Shown here piece by piece: positions 52,656-64,000 of a stretch of 64,000 bases of DNA. Position 1 is the stretch's first letter, and each line of letters begins with the position of its first letter. The DNA comes from Orthonyx spaldingii (Eukaryota; Chordata; Aves; Passeriformes; Orthonychidae). The stretch is taken from assembly GCA_013397795.1 (NCBI GenBank), contig VZTJ01001641.1, forward strand, positions 1 to 64,000. Direction: 5' to 3'. The notes under the pieces are model-generated. The model worked only from the letters and a program-made list of their open reading frames with translations, ran no database searches and was not told the origin of the DNA. The position numbers and the translations under genes are program-made.

Positions 52656-52925
52656 CTAACAACTGGACACTTTATTGTGATAAATCTGATCTCTTTGGTT
52701 GCCTTTTGGAACACATGAAAGCAAAGCACTCATTCTCTCAGAACATGACATCAAGCCTGCAGAGGGACATGGTCTCCTGGCACCATCAATGGACTGACCA
52801 GGGGTCAGTAGCACCCGTGGTGACCATTCATTCACCTGGCCACTGCTGGCTGCCCTCAGCGCATGCAGGATCACTTTGGACACGGGGATTTGATGCTCAG
52901 GGTAAGCAGCCACCACAAAGTTGAC
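52656..52925 (-). other. GC-elevated block with minus-strand polyadenylation signal; possible LTR or retrosequence
   Basis: The plus-strand line 52801-52860 is about 63% G+C, against an AT-rich background. On the minus strand it reads from about 52925 through an 86-codon open frame into CACAATAAAGTGTCC, with AATAAA at 52676-52671. The signal lies inside the frame, 13 bases before the stop codon, so a protein is unlikely. A retroviral LTR U3-R, a terminal non-coding exon or a processed fragment would each fit. I recognise no family, and no flanking repeats or A-tail were found. Confidence 0.35.
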
Positions 52926-55900
52926 ACTTGGGAAGCAGAAAAAATTAAAATCTGTCTAAGCAAGTAACGCAATCTCTTGTGCAAGAGGGATGAGAAAAAA
53001 CAGGGCTCTGAGGATTCTGTAACATCATTAACAGAAACGGGAACAGTAGCCTTGGGATCCAGAAAACATGCGTGTTAACCAACGAAAACTACTTTCTCTA
53101 ACCTCTTAGGACAGTTTGCTCTCATCTGAGCTGCCTAATTTTGTATTTGCTAATTTCGTTTATTTTTTCTAAAAACAGAAAACAGAGCTATCTGTAGGCA
53201 AAATAAGTTTAAAGACACTATTGTTTTTCAATTAAAGTTTAGTTTTCTGTATGTGAGAAGTTGCATTCAGACCAAATAAAAGTAGTCATTTGCTAATTCA
53301 TCATGGGTCACATAACTGTACAAGATAAAAATGAGTACAATTTAGATTTTTCCTAGAAATAAAAATATAACAAAAGAAAATATAAATGATAAATACATTG
53401 AAGCCTGATTTTATTTTCTATGTCAATGAAGATGTATGTGTACATTACCTAGGAACAAAAACTACTACAAATATTTCTCTGATGAGCACAAAAATCCAAA
53501 TTATAACATCACATTGTAAAGAAAAACATTACTGAAAACATAACATAAACAGAAATAAAATTAATGATTTCCTCAAATACGTTGAGCAAAGAAAAGCAAA
53601 AATGTTGTAATAGGTAAGAAAAAAAATGTATATTTTGAAAAAGAAACGTTTTATTTTTGCTACTCTGTAGCAAACACCTTGAAACTAACAAGAGTTCACT
53701 CAGAGAATCAGATCTGGATGCTGTCAGACAAGTAATAAACATGGAAGTGTCTACATATTTTAGCATTCCCCCTCAAACTGAATTCATTGTACTAATCCTG
53801 TGAATAAATATAACCTATATTAACACCATTACTATTAACTGAATATCAAAAATCACTCATTTTCACTAAATTGCTTCTCTCAAAATGCTGATTCTGCAAA
53901 ATTGGAGCTGCTTTTTGCATACAGCAATTACTAACACAATTTGGGAGTTTCAGTCCACTCTACCACCAAGGAACATTTGGAGACCAGAAAGGTAAACAGC
54001 TAAGGGACAAAGTGCCTTCCTTAAAAGTGAAGCAGAATTTTAGAACATAAGATGATAACGTGACAAACTCAATTATCTCATTTGCACACTTGAGACTGAT
54101 TAGTTACGTTGTCTCAAAGTGAAAAGTTTTCACACTATGATTATTACTTGTAAAATATTTTAAGCAGCTAGACTGAAGGTAATATAAATACCTAATTTGT
54201 GCTTACATATCTTGCTTTTATTAAAATAGTATCAAATCGCGTCACAGATTTCAGTATTTACTCAGAACACTGGTGGCCTTACTTTCAGATTATTTAGACA
54301 AAGCAGGGAGAGGTTTTTCCAATTGTAAAAAGCAAGTACAAAGAAACTGAAAGGCACACAGAAAACCTGTAAGGAAATACAGACCTGAAATGAGATTACA
54401 TGTTTTAAGCTATAGCACTAATAAAAGGAATAACCTTCCTCTCTCACATGGTGTAAGCAGAATCTTACTTTGTCTTGCTAAATAAACCACGCACAGAGTT
54501 AAACTTAATTCTGAGAAATCTTTTGTGCGTCCTTTAGGTCATTTTTCAAAATAACCTCATGTTACTTGGTGTATACGTAAAATGCATTCCTTATAGTCTG
54601 GATCCTCTGACAATTTCCTATTCTAATTAGTTTCCATTGGGCTACAAATCATAGTACTTCTCAGGACTGTAAATTTAGCCTGTGTCCTCATTTTTCTCCC
54701 TTTCATTAAATGGAAAGGGTCATCATAAAATCCAAGCTAGTTCCTAACCAAGTTTTGGAAATGTTTTTTTTAAGACTGTGTCTCATCATAAGAACCCTTG
54801 TACAAAGCTGCCATTTAGAAGACACATTGTCAATTTAATTCTTTGATTAACTTCTTGTGTCTGCTACCAGGAACTCAATCTAGGAATGTAATAAAATAGA
54901 GCAGATGGACAGCTCCCAGATACAGCAAAAGTGCATAAACCAGGAAAGTAGCTTTATCCACACATCCTACTTTATTAAGCCCACAAAAACATTGTTCTTT
55001 TTATGATGAGATCCATTTTCACGTGAATAACATTTTTTAGGATAACTGTATTTGAAATATTCTCAGTCAAAAATGGAACTGCTACTTCAGCTCATGTTTA
55101 AGAAATTCCTGCATACAGCAGTTGAAATCAATCTGGACTCCTGCCTGCCATACCAAGAACTACACTTTATTCTTTTTCTATCCAAGGAACTGATACTACA
55201 GCCTGTAAAGAAAATTAATTCAGCCTTATGGATAATAGAAGGAAAACTTTACATTCCAAACATACTTTATTTTTCCAACAGAGGTTTGGGAAACAAAAGC
55301 TAATAATTCAGAATTAAATAGAGTACTGCAATACTTCACAGACTCATGGTACCTATGAAAGCAACACCTCTTAATTTAAGACTAACCCACTGGCTAAGAA
55401 ATATACAAAAGTAGTTTGTGTTTTATTCTTTTCAGTATCCTAGAAAGTAAGAAGTGAACATAAGACTAAAGATAATCAGTAACAGACTGCTATGATTCCT
55501 GAATAGTCATATCTCAGCTTATGTCTCACCTTTGTAAAATCCAGCACTCAACAAGCTAAACTATCACTATTAACCAGTACTGTGACCAGTTAAACAAATT
55601 AATCACTGGACTGAAAGCACAAAGGCAATATACCCAGTTCTTAATACAATGCCAAGGAAAGCAACATTTAACCACAGAATACGAAATCTCCTTGAGCATT
55701 TTAGAAGTATTACTCTGGAGTTCAAGAGGTACCAGAAAGTTATTTAGCAGCTACCTAGTTAAAAGCAACAAATAAAAAGCTACATAGAAATTTTCCAACA
55801 GTCTTTTGATAGCACTTCATTTAATATTTATCAGCAACACTTTTGAAATGTATGTTTTTAAAAGAGAGAAGGCTGTTCCTGGAAGCTCAACTACTGAGTA

Positions 55901-56043
55901 CTTTCACATTTCTTAAATCAACATACCATGGGAAATACCGCTGTGAACACCATAGATAGCATATGTCTTTAAATTCTTATTGTGCCAATTAAGACTCGTT
56001 ACTATACTTTAACTATATTCAAATATTATTTTTATTTCTCCTA

Positions 56044-56129
56044 GGTTTTTGGGTTTTAGGGTTTTTTGGTTGGCTTTTTATTTATTTATTTAGGGGATTG
56101 GGGAGTTGTTTTTTGAGGGTTTTTTTTGC
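56044..56129. repeat. T/G-rich low-complexity tract with TTTAGGG-like words and a TTTA run
   Basis: Contains GGTTTTTGGGTTTTAGGG, then (TTTA)n at about 56077-56092, then GGGGATTGGGGAG and long T-runs. The telomere-like word appears only once or twice and not in register. Confidence 0.85.
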
Positions 56130-56257
56130 TTCAGATTAAATTGAGCCTACAATGTACCTTTATCAGATTGAATTCAGATGCTGAGATTCGGTGCACTGAA
56201 CTGAAATAGTACTTATTCAATACTTTCAAAAAAAATTAATAAAAGGATTTTCTTTGG

Positions 56258-56297
56258 CGTTTTTGTTGTTGTTTTTGTTGTTTTCCTTTTCCTTTGC
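56258..56297. repeat. GTT/GTTTTT low-complexity tract
   Basis: TTTTTGTTGTTGTTTTTGTT followed by GTTTTCCTTTTCCTTTGC. An ordinary simple repeat. Confidence 0.8.
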
Positions 56298-57896
56298 AGC
56301 TAGCACTGCTGTTCCACTTAATGACAGCATTTTGTTGTAAGACAAATAATATGTAAAAACACTGAGGAGCCATTTCAATACACTTTATTTAGACACAAAA
56401 CAGTTTGTTTGAACTTCATGTTTTAAAATGACACTAGAGATTTCCACAACATAGAGAATTCTCTCCCAGACTAGCTTTACATTCTTTTAGCATTTTCAAA
56501 ACACACTTTTGAATTATACTATATTTGTTAACCATAAAGTCAAGAACATAAGGCTCAGAGATCATAATAACCAAGGAATATTAATTCTTCAGTCTTTTTA
56601 ATTCCTTTTTTCTATACATATACTGGAAAGAGAAATTATACTATTTGGAACCTACTAAATAATAAAACATTGACAGTGATTCTACTTAATTTTCCCTCTG
56701 ATGAGCAATTCAGTGACCTACTGTGAAACAAACAAACAAAAAAAAAAACCTAACCAAGTGCACCTATTCCTGAAAGTTCCCTTTTCTATAATTAGCTGTA
56801 CCTTGAATTCCTTCTGAATATATTTCCACATCAAGGACCATTTCTGTAGTAAAATATGTACATATAAAATTTCTGTTACCATTTGAAATTGTCCCAACAA
56901 CTTTGACAAATTACTATATACAATGTAGTCATAGTTGTTAAACTATCACTTGACTAAGTGCTTAACAATATACCAGAACAATGCTAATCTCCATTAACAA
57001 AGAATGTTCAGAATTATTTCAATAGGAACATAAGCTAAAGGTTACATGAAACTTTACCTGGAAAAACAGGAACTTGAAATGAAAGTACAGTATAATCATG
57101 TGAAAATGCATTTATAAATACTTATCAATCAGAAAAAAAAAATAACTCGTATTTAGCCTTACATAGAGAAATTATGAAAGTCCTTCATGTATGATGAGCA
57201 AAAACCCCAAGATTAGCAGAGCTGGATTTTATTGATTAAGCAATACCATGGCTTCTATCCACTTTTACTTTGCTTAGATAACAGATTTCCTATGATAACT
57301 GAATGCAGACTTGTAGAAAAGTGCAGGAAAGAAGCAATTTCCCACTCAGTCCAATTGCAACCCTTGAGGACTTGGTTTGTGTAATAAAATTTTGATCTGA
57401 AAATCTCAAGCAACTGTGTATCACTGATAAAGTTTCCGCATTTCTTTAACCTAAACAAGGGAAAAACAAAAATTTCTCATCTCATACATGGAAATGGAAG
57501 TGTCTACAAATCAGCTATAAAATACAATTTTCTGAAAAGCCCCTTAAATTCAGAAAGTTTAAATTTTGTTTTTAGAAATGTTAATATCTGTTATCCTTGC
57601 CCTGAACTTCATATTGGATAATTTTTGGACATGTATCAATCTTTACATCTAGAAGATTAGTTATGAAAATTAAATGGTTTTGGTCACCACTCTAGATTCA
57701 GTTGGAAAAACTGCAGTTTGATGCTCTGGATCTGTTTGGGTTTGATAAGACACTGAACAAGCCTATGGAAGAGAACTCAACCATGAGTTGTTTACTGCAC
57801 ACCAACTATATAGGTCTCACAAAAACCATTCGAGTTGCAAACAGCTGAAGGTTTGGAAAAGAAAAGGAGCAACAATTATATATGTCAGCCTTGCTT

Positions 57897-57949
57897 AAAT
57901 ATTATTCTGTAGGCACTCATTCTTGGCTATCATTTGCAGAATAATATTT
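57897..57949. repeat. 13-bp perfect inverted repeat with 27-nt spacer
   Basis: AAATATTATTCTG (57897-57909) is the reverse complement of CAGAATAATATTT (57937-57949). The spacer and flank also share TTGGCTAT twice as a direct repeat. No transposon terminus or target duplication is recognised. Confidence 0.75.
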
Positions 57950-60852
57950 GGCTATATTTATCTTTGATACAAAGCTGTTTATTACATTCTTAATCCATAA
58001 AAGGGAATTATTTACTTAGATTATTGACAATACTGTCTGGCCTTGGTTTGACTACTCAACAGGAAAAAGCAGGGCAAACAAGCCCTCATAAAGAAAGTAA
58101 ACGCTTTCCAGTACAGCTAAAAGGATTACAGTCACTTGTAACAACACACAAATACAAGTTTTGTGCCAGAAATTGCAAGTTACATGGGTGGCTATGTCAA
58201 GGAGAATCCTCCTTGTATGATCAATTTTACAGGTAGAAGAAAAATAGTTAAAGAAAAGAAGAAAAATAAAAAATCACAAGAAATCTGGTAACTTGAAGCC
58301 TACGAACAAAATCTAGCCTGTACATGTCTGTGTTTTGATTGTTCTAACAGTTGCTTTGCTGTAACATCTTGGCAGAAAAGATACAGAATGGAAATACCTA
58401 TACCTGATTACTTTAAAAAGTAACATGACAGGTGCATTAAATCTGGTGCTCCTCTTTTTTTATTTGCCAGTCGTCACATGTTCCTTTTTAAAATTGTCTA
58501 TAGGCAAACATTAGGGGAAACATTCTCTAACATTGTTTCTAAAAGGCTGAAATAGAAAGCCTATTGCTGTAATTGAGAGACAGCTGGCTGTTACCATGAT
58601 ATGCCAAATGAAGATCCTTCCTACTGGAATTTGTGGCTACCACTGATTACAGGTTAAGTTCCCAGAATTAAAACCCCATTCATAAGGATTTGAAAGGCAG
58701 AGCTTAAGACTTGCCTTCCATATGTGCCTTTTCTCACAGAGCAGTGGATGCTACTTTATAAATGCCCAGAAGCGCAAACAAAACAGCACAAAAACATGGC
58801 TACAGGGAACATCTTCAAACTATAAATAAATGTTATTAACTGAGATCCAGTGCATGCTGTGCACCTTATTATAGTCTAGCAAAATGACTGTGCCTGGAAA
58901 AATGCCGAAAGCCTTAAGATTTCCTTACTTAATATATAACATTTGAGCAACACAATGATTTCTTAGGCAATTTTTATGCCACAGCCCATAATTTATTTGT
59001 GTTTAAGTATCACTCTATAAATGTGTTTCTGCAATTAAAAAAAAGGCATTTTCTTTACCCAGGACTGCAATTTTCTGTTGATTTAATTTTATCAGGAGGC
59101 ATAATAATGGACTCAAATTAGGGTTTTTAACATATGTTGATACTTTATAAAATCCAACACTTCATAAGAAGAGCATTTTTGTATTTCACCATGTCAATGA
59201 TCATAACCTATACTTCCACTTCTTAAGGGCAATAAAATTCAATCCTGACCTACATGTACTGCTCGTGAGCTTCAGTCTTAAATATAGAACTAAATTTCTG
59301 AATGGTTCTCTCTAACATACACACAAATGAAGATCTATATTAGACTAGAAAGTTCCAACTGATTTTAAAGTCTGCAATACAGAACCACATGTTTACCATT
59401 CACTACAGATGCTACATGCACCATATTGCCCACTAAAGTTACAAGGCTGAGTTGCTGCTGCAGGCTAGAATAATAGTTTTTCAGCAAATGAGTTTTGTTT
59501 ACTGCCTTTGCTGCTCAGTGAGTTAAAAACCATCAAGTTTGGAGCTGAAAATGCAATAGAACCAGTAGATAAACTGTGGATTCGTGCAGCTAATTGTTTT
59601 GCTTTTGGCTATGGCATATGTATTACTTGATTGCCAATTTCACGCTCTGATACTGCTTCTTTATAGCAGCAGATGAAACTGAAGCTCAAGTACTCTGTTC
59701 AAAGCGGCTGATAAATATGTATTCCACCCCTTTGCAATGTTTGACACAATCCTCACCCATTGTTATGCTTCCCTTTTATGAAGTGCAAAACAGGCCCTTG
59801 TTTTAGCTGTTATTCTTGCCACTGTCAAACCCAATTTATATATGCTCTTGGCTTAATCAGTATGCCAACAGGAATTTTAATTTTCCTGTTTACAGAAATC
59901 CTCTTATAATTTGTTGTGTCTCTAGCATACTTAGGTGTGAGGTGGGGGTTCATATTGCCATACAATTCTAAAAAAAAAAAAAAACAAAAAACCAAGAGAA
60001 GAACAGCAGCACATTTCTCTGCAGATGGAGAAAAATGAGTACTGAAGAAATCATACTGTTCCATGTGCATGACTGAACTTGCCAATTAAGACTGAAATTC
60101 CGATTCCTTCTAGGAGAAGCAAGTATTGCTACTGTAGTTAATTTAGACCTACCTGGCTCTAAGGACTGCCTGTGATGAAGATACAGCTCTATAGGATAGC
60201 CTAAGAGGGTGGTGAAAAAAACTAAAGCTTTGGCTGCTACCTGTATTATTATAACACAGGGAAGTCAAAGTGAAGTTTCTAATGTTACATTTAAAGGAAG
60301 TCAAAGAAGACAAAAAATATTGAAATCTATCAAATTCATGATAATTACATAATAGTGCATCAGACAAAAACAATAATAAAAAATGCACGGTTGTGAAATC
60401 AAGAAAAAATAGAACAAAACCAAAAAGCAAGCCTAAGGAGACAAAATCTACTGGTCTAATTCAAATACATTTTTATCTTCACTGAAATATCTCCACAATA
60501 CTTTTATTTCCATATTATAATAAGATACGATGTTCTTACATCACCGATATACCAGGAACTATCTACAATATTTTAGCTGTCAAAGAACCCATAACTTCTG
60601 CATTCCAATATTTTTAAAACAGAAATGTCTCCCCTTCTTTTTTCCCTTGGGTTTTTTTCAGGTTGTTTTATTTTCAAGGAGGAGAGATTTCTGCATAATT
60701 AAGGAATGTATCTAATAGGTAGAGTAAACAGGAGATGCAAAACGAGAAACAAAAACTGGGAGAACTGAGGCACTCCAGACATGTCCGGAATGAGAGGGCT
60801 TGGAATGAATACGTCTATGCTATAGTCACATAAGAAATCTAAGACGTGGGGG

Positions 60853-60873
60853 AAAAAAAAAAAAAAAAAAAAA
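60853..60873. repeat. A21 homopolymer
   Basis: Twenty-one A between GTGGGGG and CAACCAACCCC. No retrotransposed body with a recognisable 3' end precedes it. Likely length-polymorphic. Confidence 0.95.
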
Positions 60874-60940
60874 CAACCAACCCCACAACTCACTAGTGTA
60901 TGCAAACTTGCAAGTTCATACTTATTTGTGAATTTAGCAA

Positions 60941-60979
60941 ACATATATATATGTATGTATATACACACATACACACATG
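60941..60979. repeat. Compound AT/GTAT/AC microsatellite
   Basis: ACATATATATATGTATGTAT followed by ATACACACATACACACATG. A typical intronic short tandem repeat. Confidence 0.9.
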
Positions 60980-62954
60980 CATTCATAGATATAAAAACAA
61001 ACATGCACACATGACGATTTTAGATCCTGGGCAACACAAATCTGGTTTTCTATAGAACAAATCTTCATCATTGCCTAGCAACCAGAGCTATTTTTATGTC
61101 AAACTGTAATAAATCAACATTTCAGCTGTCTTGAGGGAGATTTGGGGGTGGGGGAGATCACTTCAATGCCATCTCTTCCCATTTGTCCCTCCAATACTCT
61201 GGCATTTGAACTTTTCAAACCCAAAAATTGCTCTTTCACAGAAGTCAAGTTAGGACAATTTTCCCATATAAAGCACAAGTTGAAGGAAAATTCTGAACGA
61301 CAGAAAAGGACACTTTAGCAAACATGGTTCATTGATGTATGAATATGGTTTACTCTAAATTTTGTTTCTTATTTTCAGAACCCTCTATAGGTTCTGATGC
61401 AATCATAAAAGGTCTTTGCAGCTAATACTGCCTAATAATGCATAGAACAATTGGTTCTTATTTTAAGGGCCAAGTCATAACAGTATAGTCCTCAACATAA
61501 AAAAGCACTTTACTGCATGCTGTAAACTGCTGTATTGCATTTTAATTACAAAATTAACTAGAAGCAATGAATGAATACTATTATCCTGAGATGCTGTATA
61601 TAAAGTTAACTGAAACTGGAATTCCCTTACAAGAATTGCAACACCAACATGATGGAGGAGGAGATAGGAGTTTAAAGCAAAAAACCAAGTAAACTGCTTT
61701 TGCAAATCCAAAGCCTGTTTCTAGATACCAAAAAAAACCCTATACTGTGTGAAAACATCATCCCTGCATATATATAAGGTGGATAAAGGAAGATGAGGCA
61801 TTAAAAGACTTGCTCTTGCACATTCAAACTGCTTGGGCTATCATGAAGATAATATTTCCCTTTGTCTTGCACATCAGACTTTTATATCTTTTTATCATGT
61901 TATACGGCTTACTTTTAAAAAAATCAGAATCAAAAGGACTAGAAACATGTTTTTATTTTAAGTAAAAGACAAAATTCTGATGCATCCACCTAGCACCAGA
62001 AGGTAAAATGATGTCTCTATGGCGATTCTCTGATGAAAAATAACAAGACCTCTTAACGTTACATAATCTGAAAATGCACAAGATTGAAATTCCTGAGAGA
62101 AAGACCAAGCAAAATACAGCCTTCACCTACAATTTTGCACAAATAATATGTGGAAGCAAGAAACCTATAGAAACTTGCATCAAAACAATCTCCTGGCAAG
62201 GTTACTGCTTCCCACCAAATAGTATGCTTTAATCACAGTGTACAACTACTTTCTGTACTGTCGCCAGGTAAGGATATAAAAACTAACTAAATAAAAAGTC
62301 AGAAATTCCTCTCAGACATGTATTATTCCTGTTTTAAGAACAAGGAAACTGGATCACAAGGAAGTCCAAACATTTCCCAATGACACTGACTTTAGTGCAA
62401 CTGTGAATTCCAGTGCTGGGTTCCAAGAGGGGAAACCACCTAAACTGCAATAAGATGTGCTACATTTCAAAAACGGCAGTGGTGAGAAGATTGCACAGAA
62501 ATTAATCAAGAGAATTTGACTTAACAGTTCCTTCGTTTCTTTTCAGCATGCTTGGAGATAAACCAAAAGGCAACTTCAGTGGTTTCTAAATTAGGAAACA
62601 CACCAAATACTCATTATGAAGAAATTGACCAAGTCCAAGTCTTTCCTTATTTAAATACTATGGAAGTCTGTAAAGCTGTTTTTCTCTGTAGAGGTTTTCC
62701 CAGAAATAGGCTTAGAGGTAAAAGCTAAAAGGTAGCTTTTCTCAGCTGTTCTTTTTGGAATTTTGATTCTTTCTATGACACTTCCAGGAAAGGGCTGTTT
62801 GATGGAAAACACAGCTGAAGCCTAAGAACCGCCTTCAGTCACATGTCAGGAAATAAATTATAATTCCTTAGAAAAAGTCTGTGGATCTATAGAAAAGTAA
62901 AAAACCAAGAGTATAGAGTAAGATCCTTTAGAAGTGCATTTCTGTCCCCCAAGT

Positions 62955-62973
62955 GGGGGGGGAGGGTAGGGGG
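62955..62973 (+). other. G-quadruplex-type motif beside a C-run
   Basis: An eight-G run, then A, GGG, TA and five Gs can form four G3 tracts. A C5 run at 62946-62950 immediately upstream, separated by AAGT, could instead form a hairpin with the first Gs. Confidence 0.75.
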
Positions 62974-64000
62974 TCAGTGCTAGCCTCAAAGCTTTTAACT
63001 AAATATAAGCACAGCATTCTCTAAAATTAGTAGATGGTTTAAAATAATGTATTCCTGATGCTTATAAAAATCACCTATAAAAAAAACAGCAGAGAAATAC
63101 AAATCAAAGACTACAATAAGAAGCCAAAGAACACACATAGACAAATAAATTCCAAGTCGAATTTCAGTTGTCATAGGCAAGAAAAATGTCCCATGCTACA
63201 CAGCAGGCAGTATTTGATTTTCTTTCCTAGACTGAAAAGCTATCAAACATTATGCGTACCATGTTGGGACCTCCAAGCACAATCAGGGCTTTGAAAACTG
63301 ACACAATTTAAAAGTTTATTATCGCACATAATACCTGTCCTGCCCCTTAAGAACTTAAGAGTTTTAGAAACACAAAACCCACAAAGGAAGCAAGAGCCTC
63401 AGAAAAATTCAAGGAAGAAAATTATCACAACCGACAAGTAATTCACATCATAACATTCTCCATTCACTAGCATGTTACTCCCTCCAGCTTTTGCTTTTCT
63501 ATGCTCTTTATTAGCAAAATTATCATAGAAAGCTGAAAATTTTTAATAATTAGTCCACTGTTACACCACTTGCTTCTCTCATTTATGTCAAAGAGTTCAG
63601 ATCTTTAAAAGGTGCCACTTATACAATGCATACACATGCACTGAAAACATTTGAAATTTCATTTCCCACATAGAGGCATAGAAGTCTATATAACAAAGTT
63701 CTTTCCTGGCTCAGATGCTATGCTGGTATGGAATATCTCTTAACATAAAGGTTCACTTTAGCAGCTCTGGGAATCATTATAATTACAAACTATTATCTCT
63801 TATATTAGCTCTGTTCTTCCAACAGTCATCAAAAAAAGATAAAATGTCCTCAAACCACATCATTATTTGCCAAAGATAAGTCCCAGTTTTCAGTTTATTC
63901 AAGTTTAGATTTCTGGCATTACATATATTTTCTAGAACATTATTGTGTGTGTGTGGTAATAGCAGTGTAAATGAAGAGCAATGCCAATAAAATTTTAAAA

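Larger units (their letters stand above)
52926..64000. other. KCNMA1 upstream intron, distal part; no gene seen
   Basis: AT-rich non-coding sequence with low-complexity tracts (56044-56129, 56258-56297, 60853-60873, 60941-60979), an inverted repeat at 57897-57949 and a G-rich motif at 62955-62973. Short reading frames do not resemble any family I know. The preceding KCNMA1 exon, encoding S0, is not visible and presumably lies beyond 64000. Confidence 0.6.

Noticed and set aside
52656..52916. 86-residue minus-strand reading frame
   Set aside because: The polyadenylation signal lies inside the frame and the protein resembles nothing I know, so the block is described as possible LTR or retrosequence instead.
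56044..56060. Interstitial telomere repeat
   Set aside because: TTAGGG-like words occur only once or twice and out of register within a T/G-rich tract.
61375..61397. 8-bp hairpin TCAGAACC / GGTTCTGA
   Set aside because: Short and isolated. Stems of this size are expected by chance in 64 kb.
1..64000. CRISPR arrays, bacterial operons or transferred genes
   Set aside because: No regularly spaced repeats, no long intact reading frames and no prokaryotic gene organisation are present.

Overview
This window is vertebrate nuclear DNA, almost certainly from a bird. It is AT-rich, spliced rather than operon-like, and carries several CR1 LINE 3' ends, including the avian-type ATTCTATG tail. The CR1 copies and the low repeat load point to birds. 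A divergent LTR-like block resembles sequence I associate with songbirds, but I cannot confirm the order from sequence alone. There are no bacterial-type genes, rRNA or tRNA genes, or CRISPR arrays.

The one protein-coding feature I can name is a single internal exon on the minus strand at 36335-36499. It encodes 55 residues of the BK calcium- and voltage-activated potassium channel alpha subunit (KCNMA1, Slo1), covering most of the S0-S1 linker and the start of S1. It has a clean AG acceptor and a GTAAGT donor, and is phase 0 at both ends. The rest of the window reads as two parts of long KCNMA1 introns: the 3' part of the upstream intron (36500-64000) and the 5' part of the downstream intron (1-36334). 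No second KCNMA1 exon was recognised, so both neighbouring exons probably lie outside the window.

Repeats by region: a minus-oriented CR1 end at about 18.3 kb; an LTR-like block at 19.96-20.54 kb, probably minus-oriented; a second, differently structured CR1 end at 29.7 kb (minus); a plus-oriented CR1 end at 48.45-48.66 kb, followed by a separate internal CR1 fragment near 48.82 kb; and a tiny CR1 tail remnant at 51.93 kb. T/G-rich and A/C-rich low-complexity tracts recur, and there are two strong G-quadruplex-type motifs (47.12 and 62.96 kb). Two GC-rich blocks stand out from the AT-rich background: 38.41-38.66 kb and 52.7-52.92 kb, the latter with a minus-strand AATAAA.

Observations worth following up are an 84-bp plus-strand exon-like segment with strong splice signals at 21190-21273, antisense to KCNMA1 and about 0.65 kb from the LTR-like block; an overlapping double hairpin joined to a 16-bp triple repeat at 18.11-18.20 kb; and the GC-rich blocks. 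I found no convincing evidence of an undescribed multi-gene system here; most of the window is ordinary intronic DNA.
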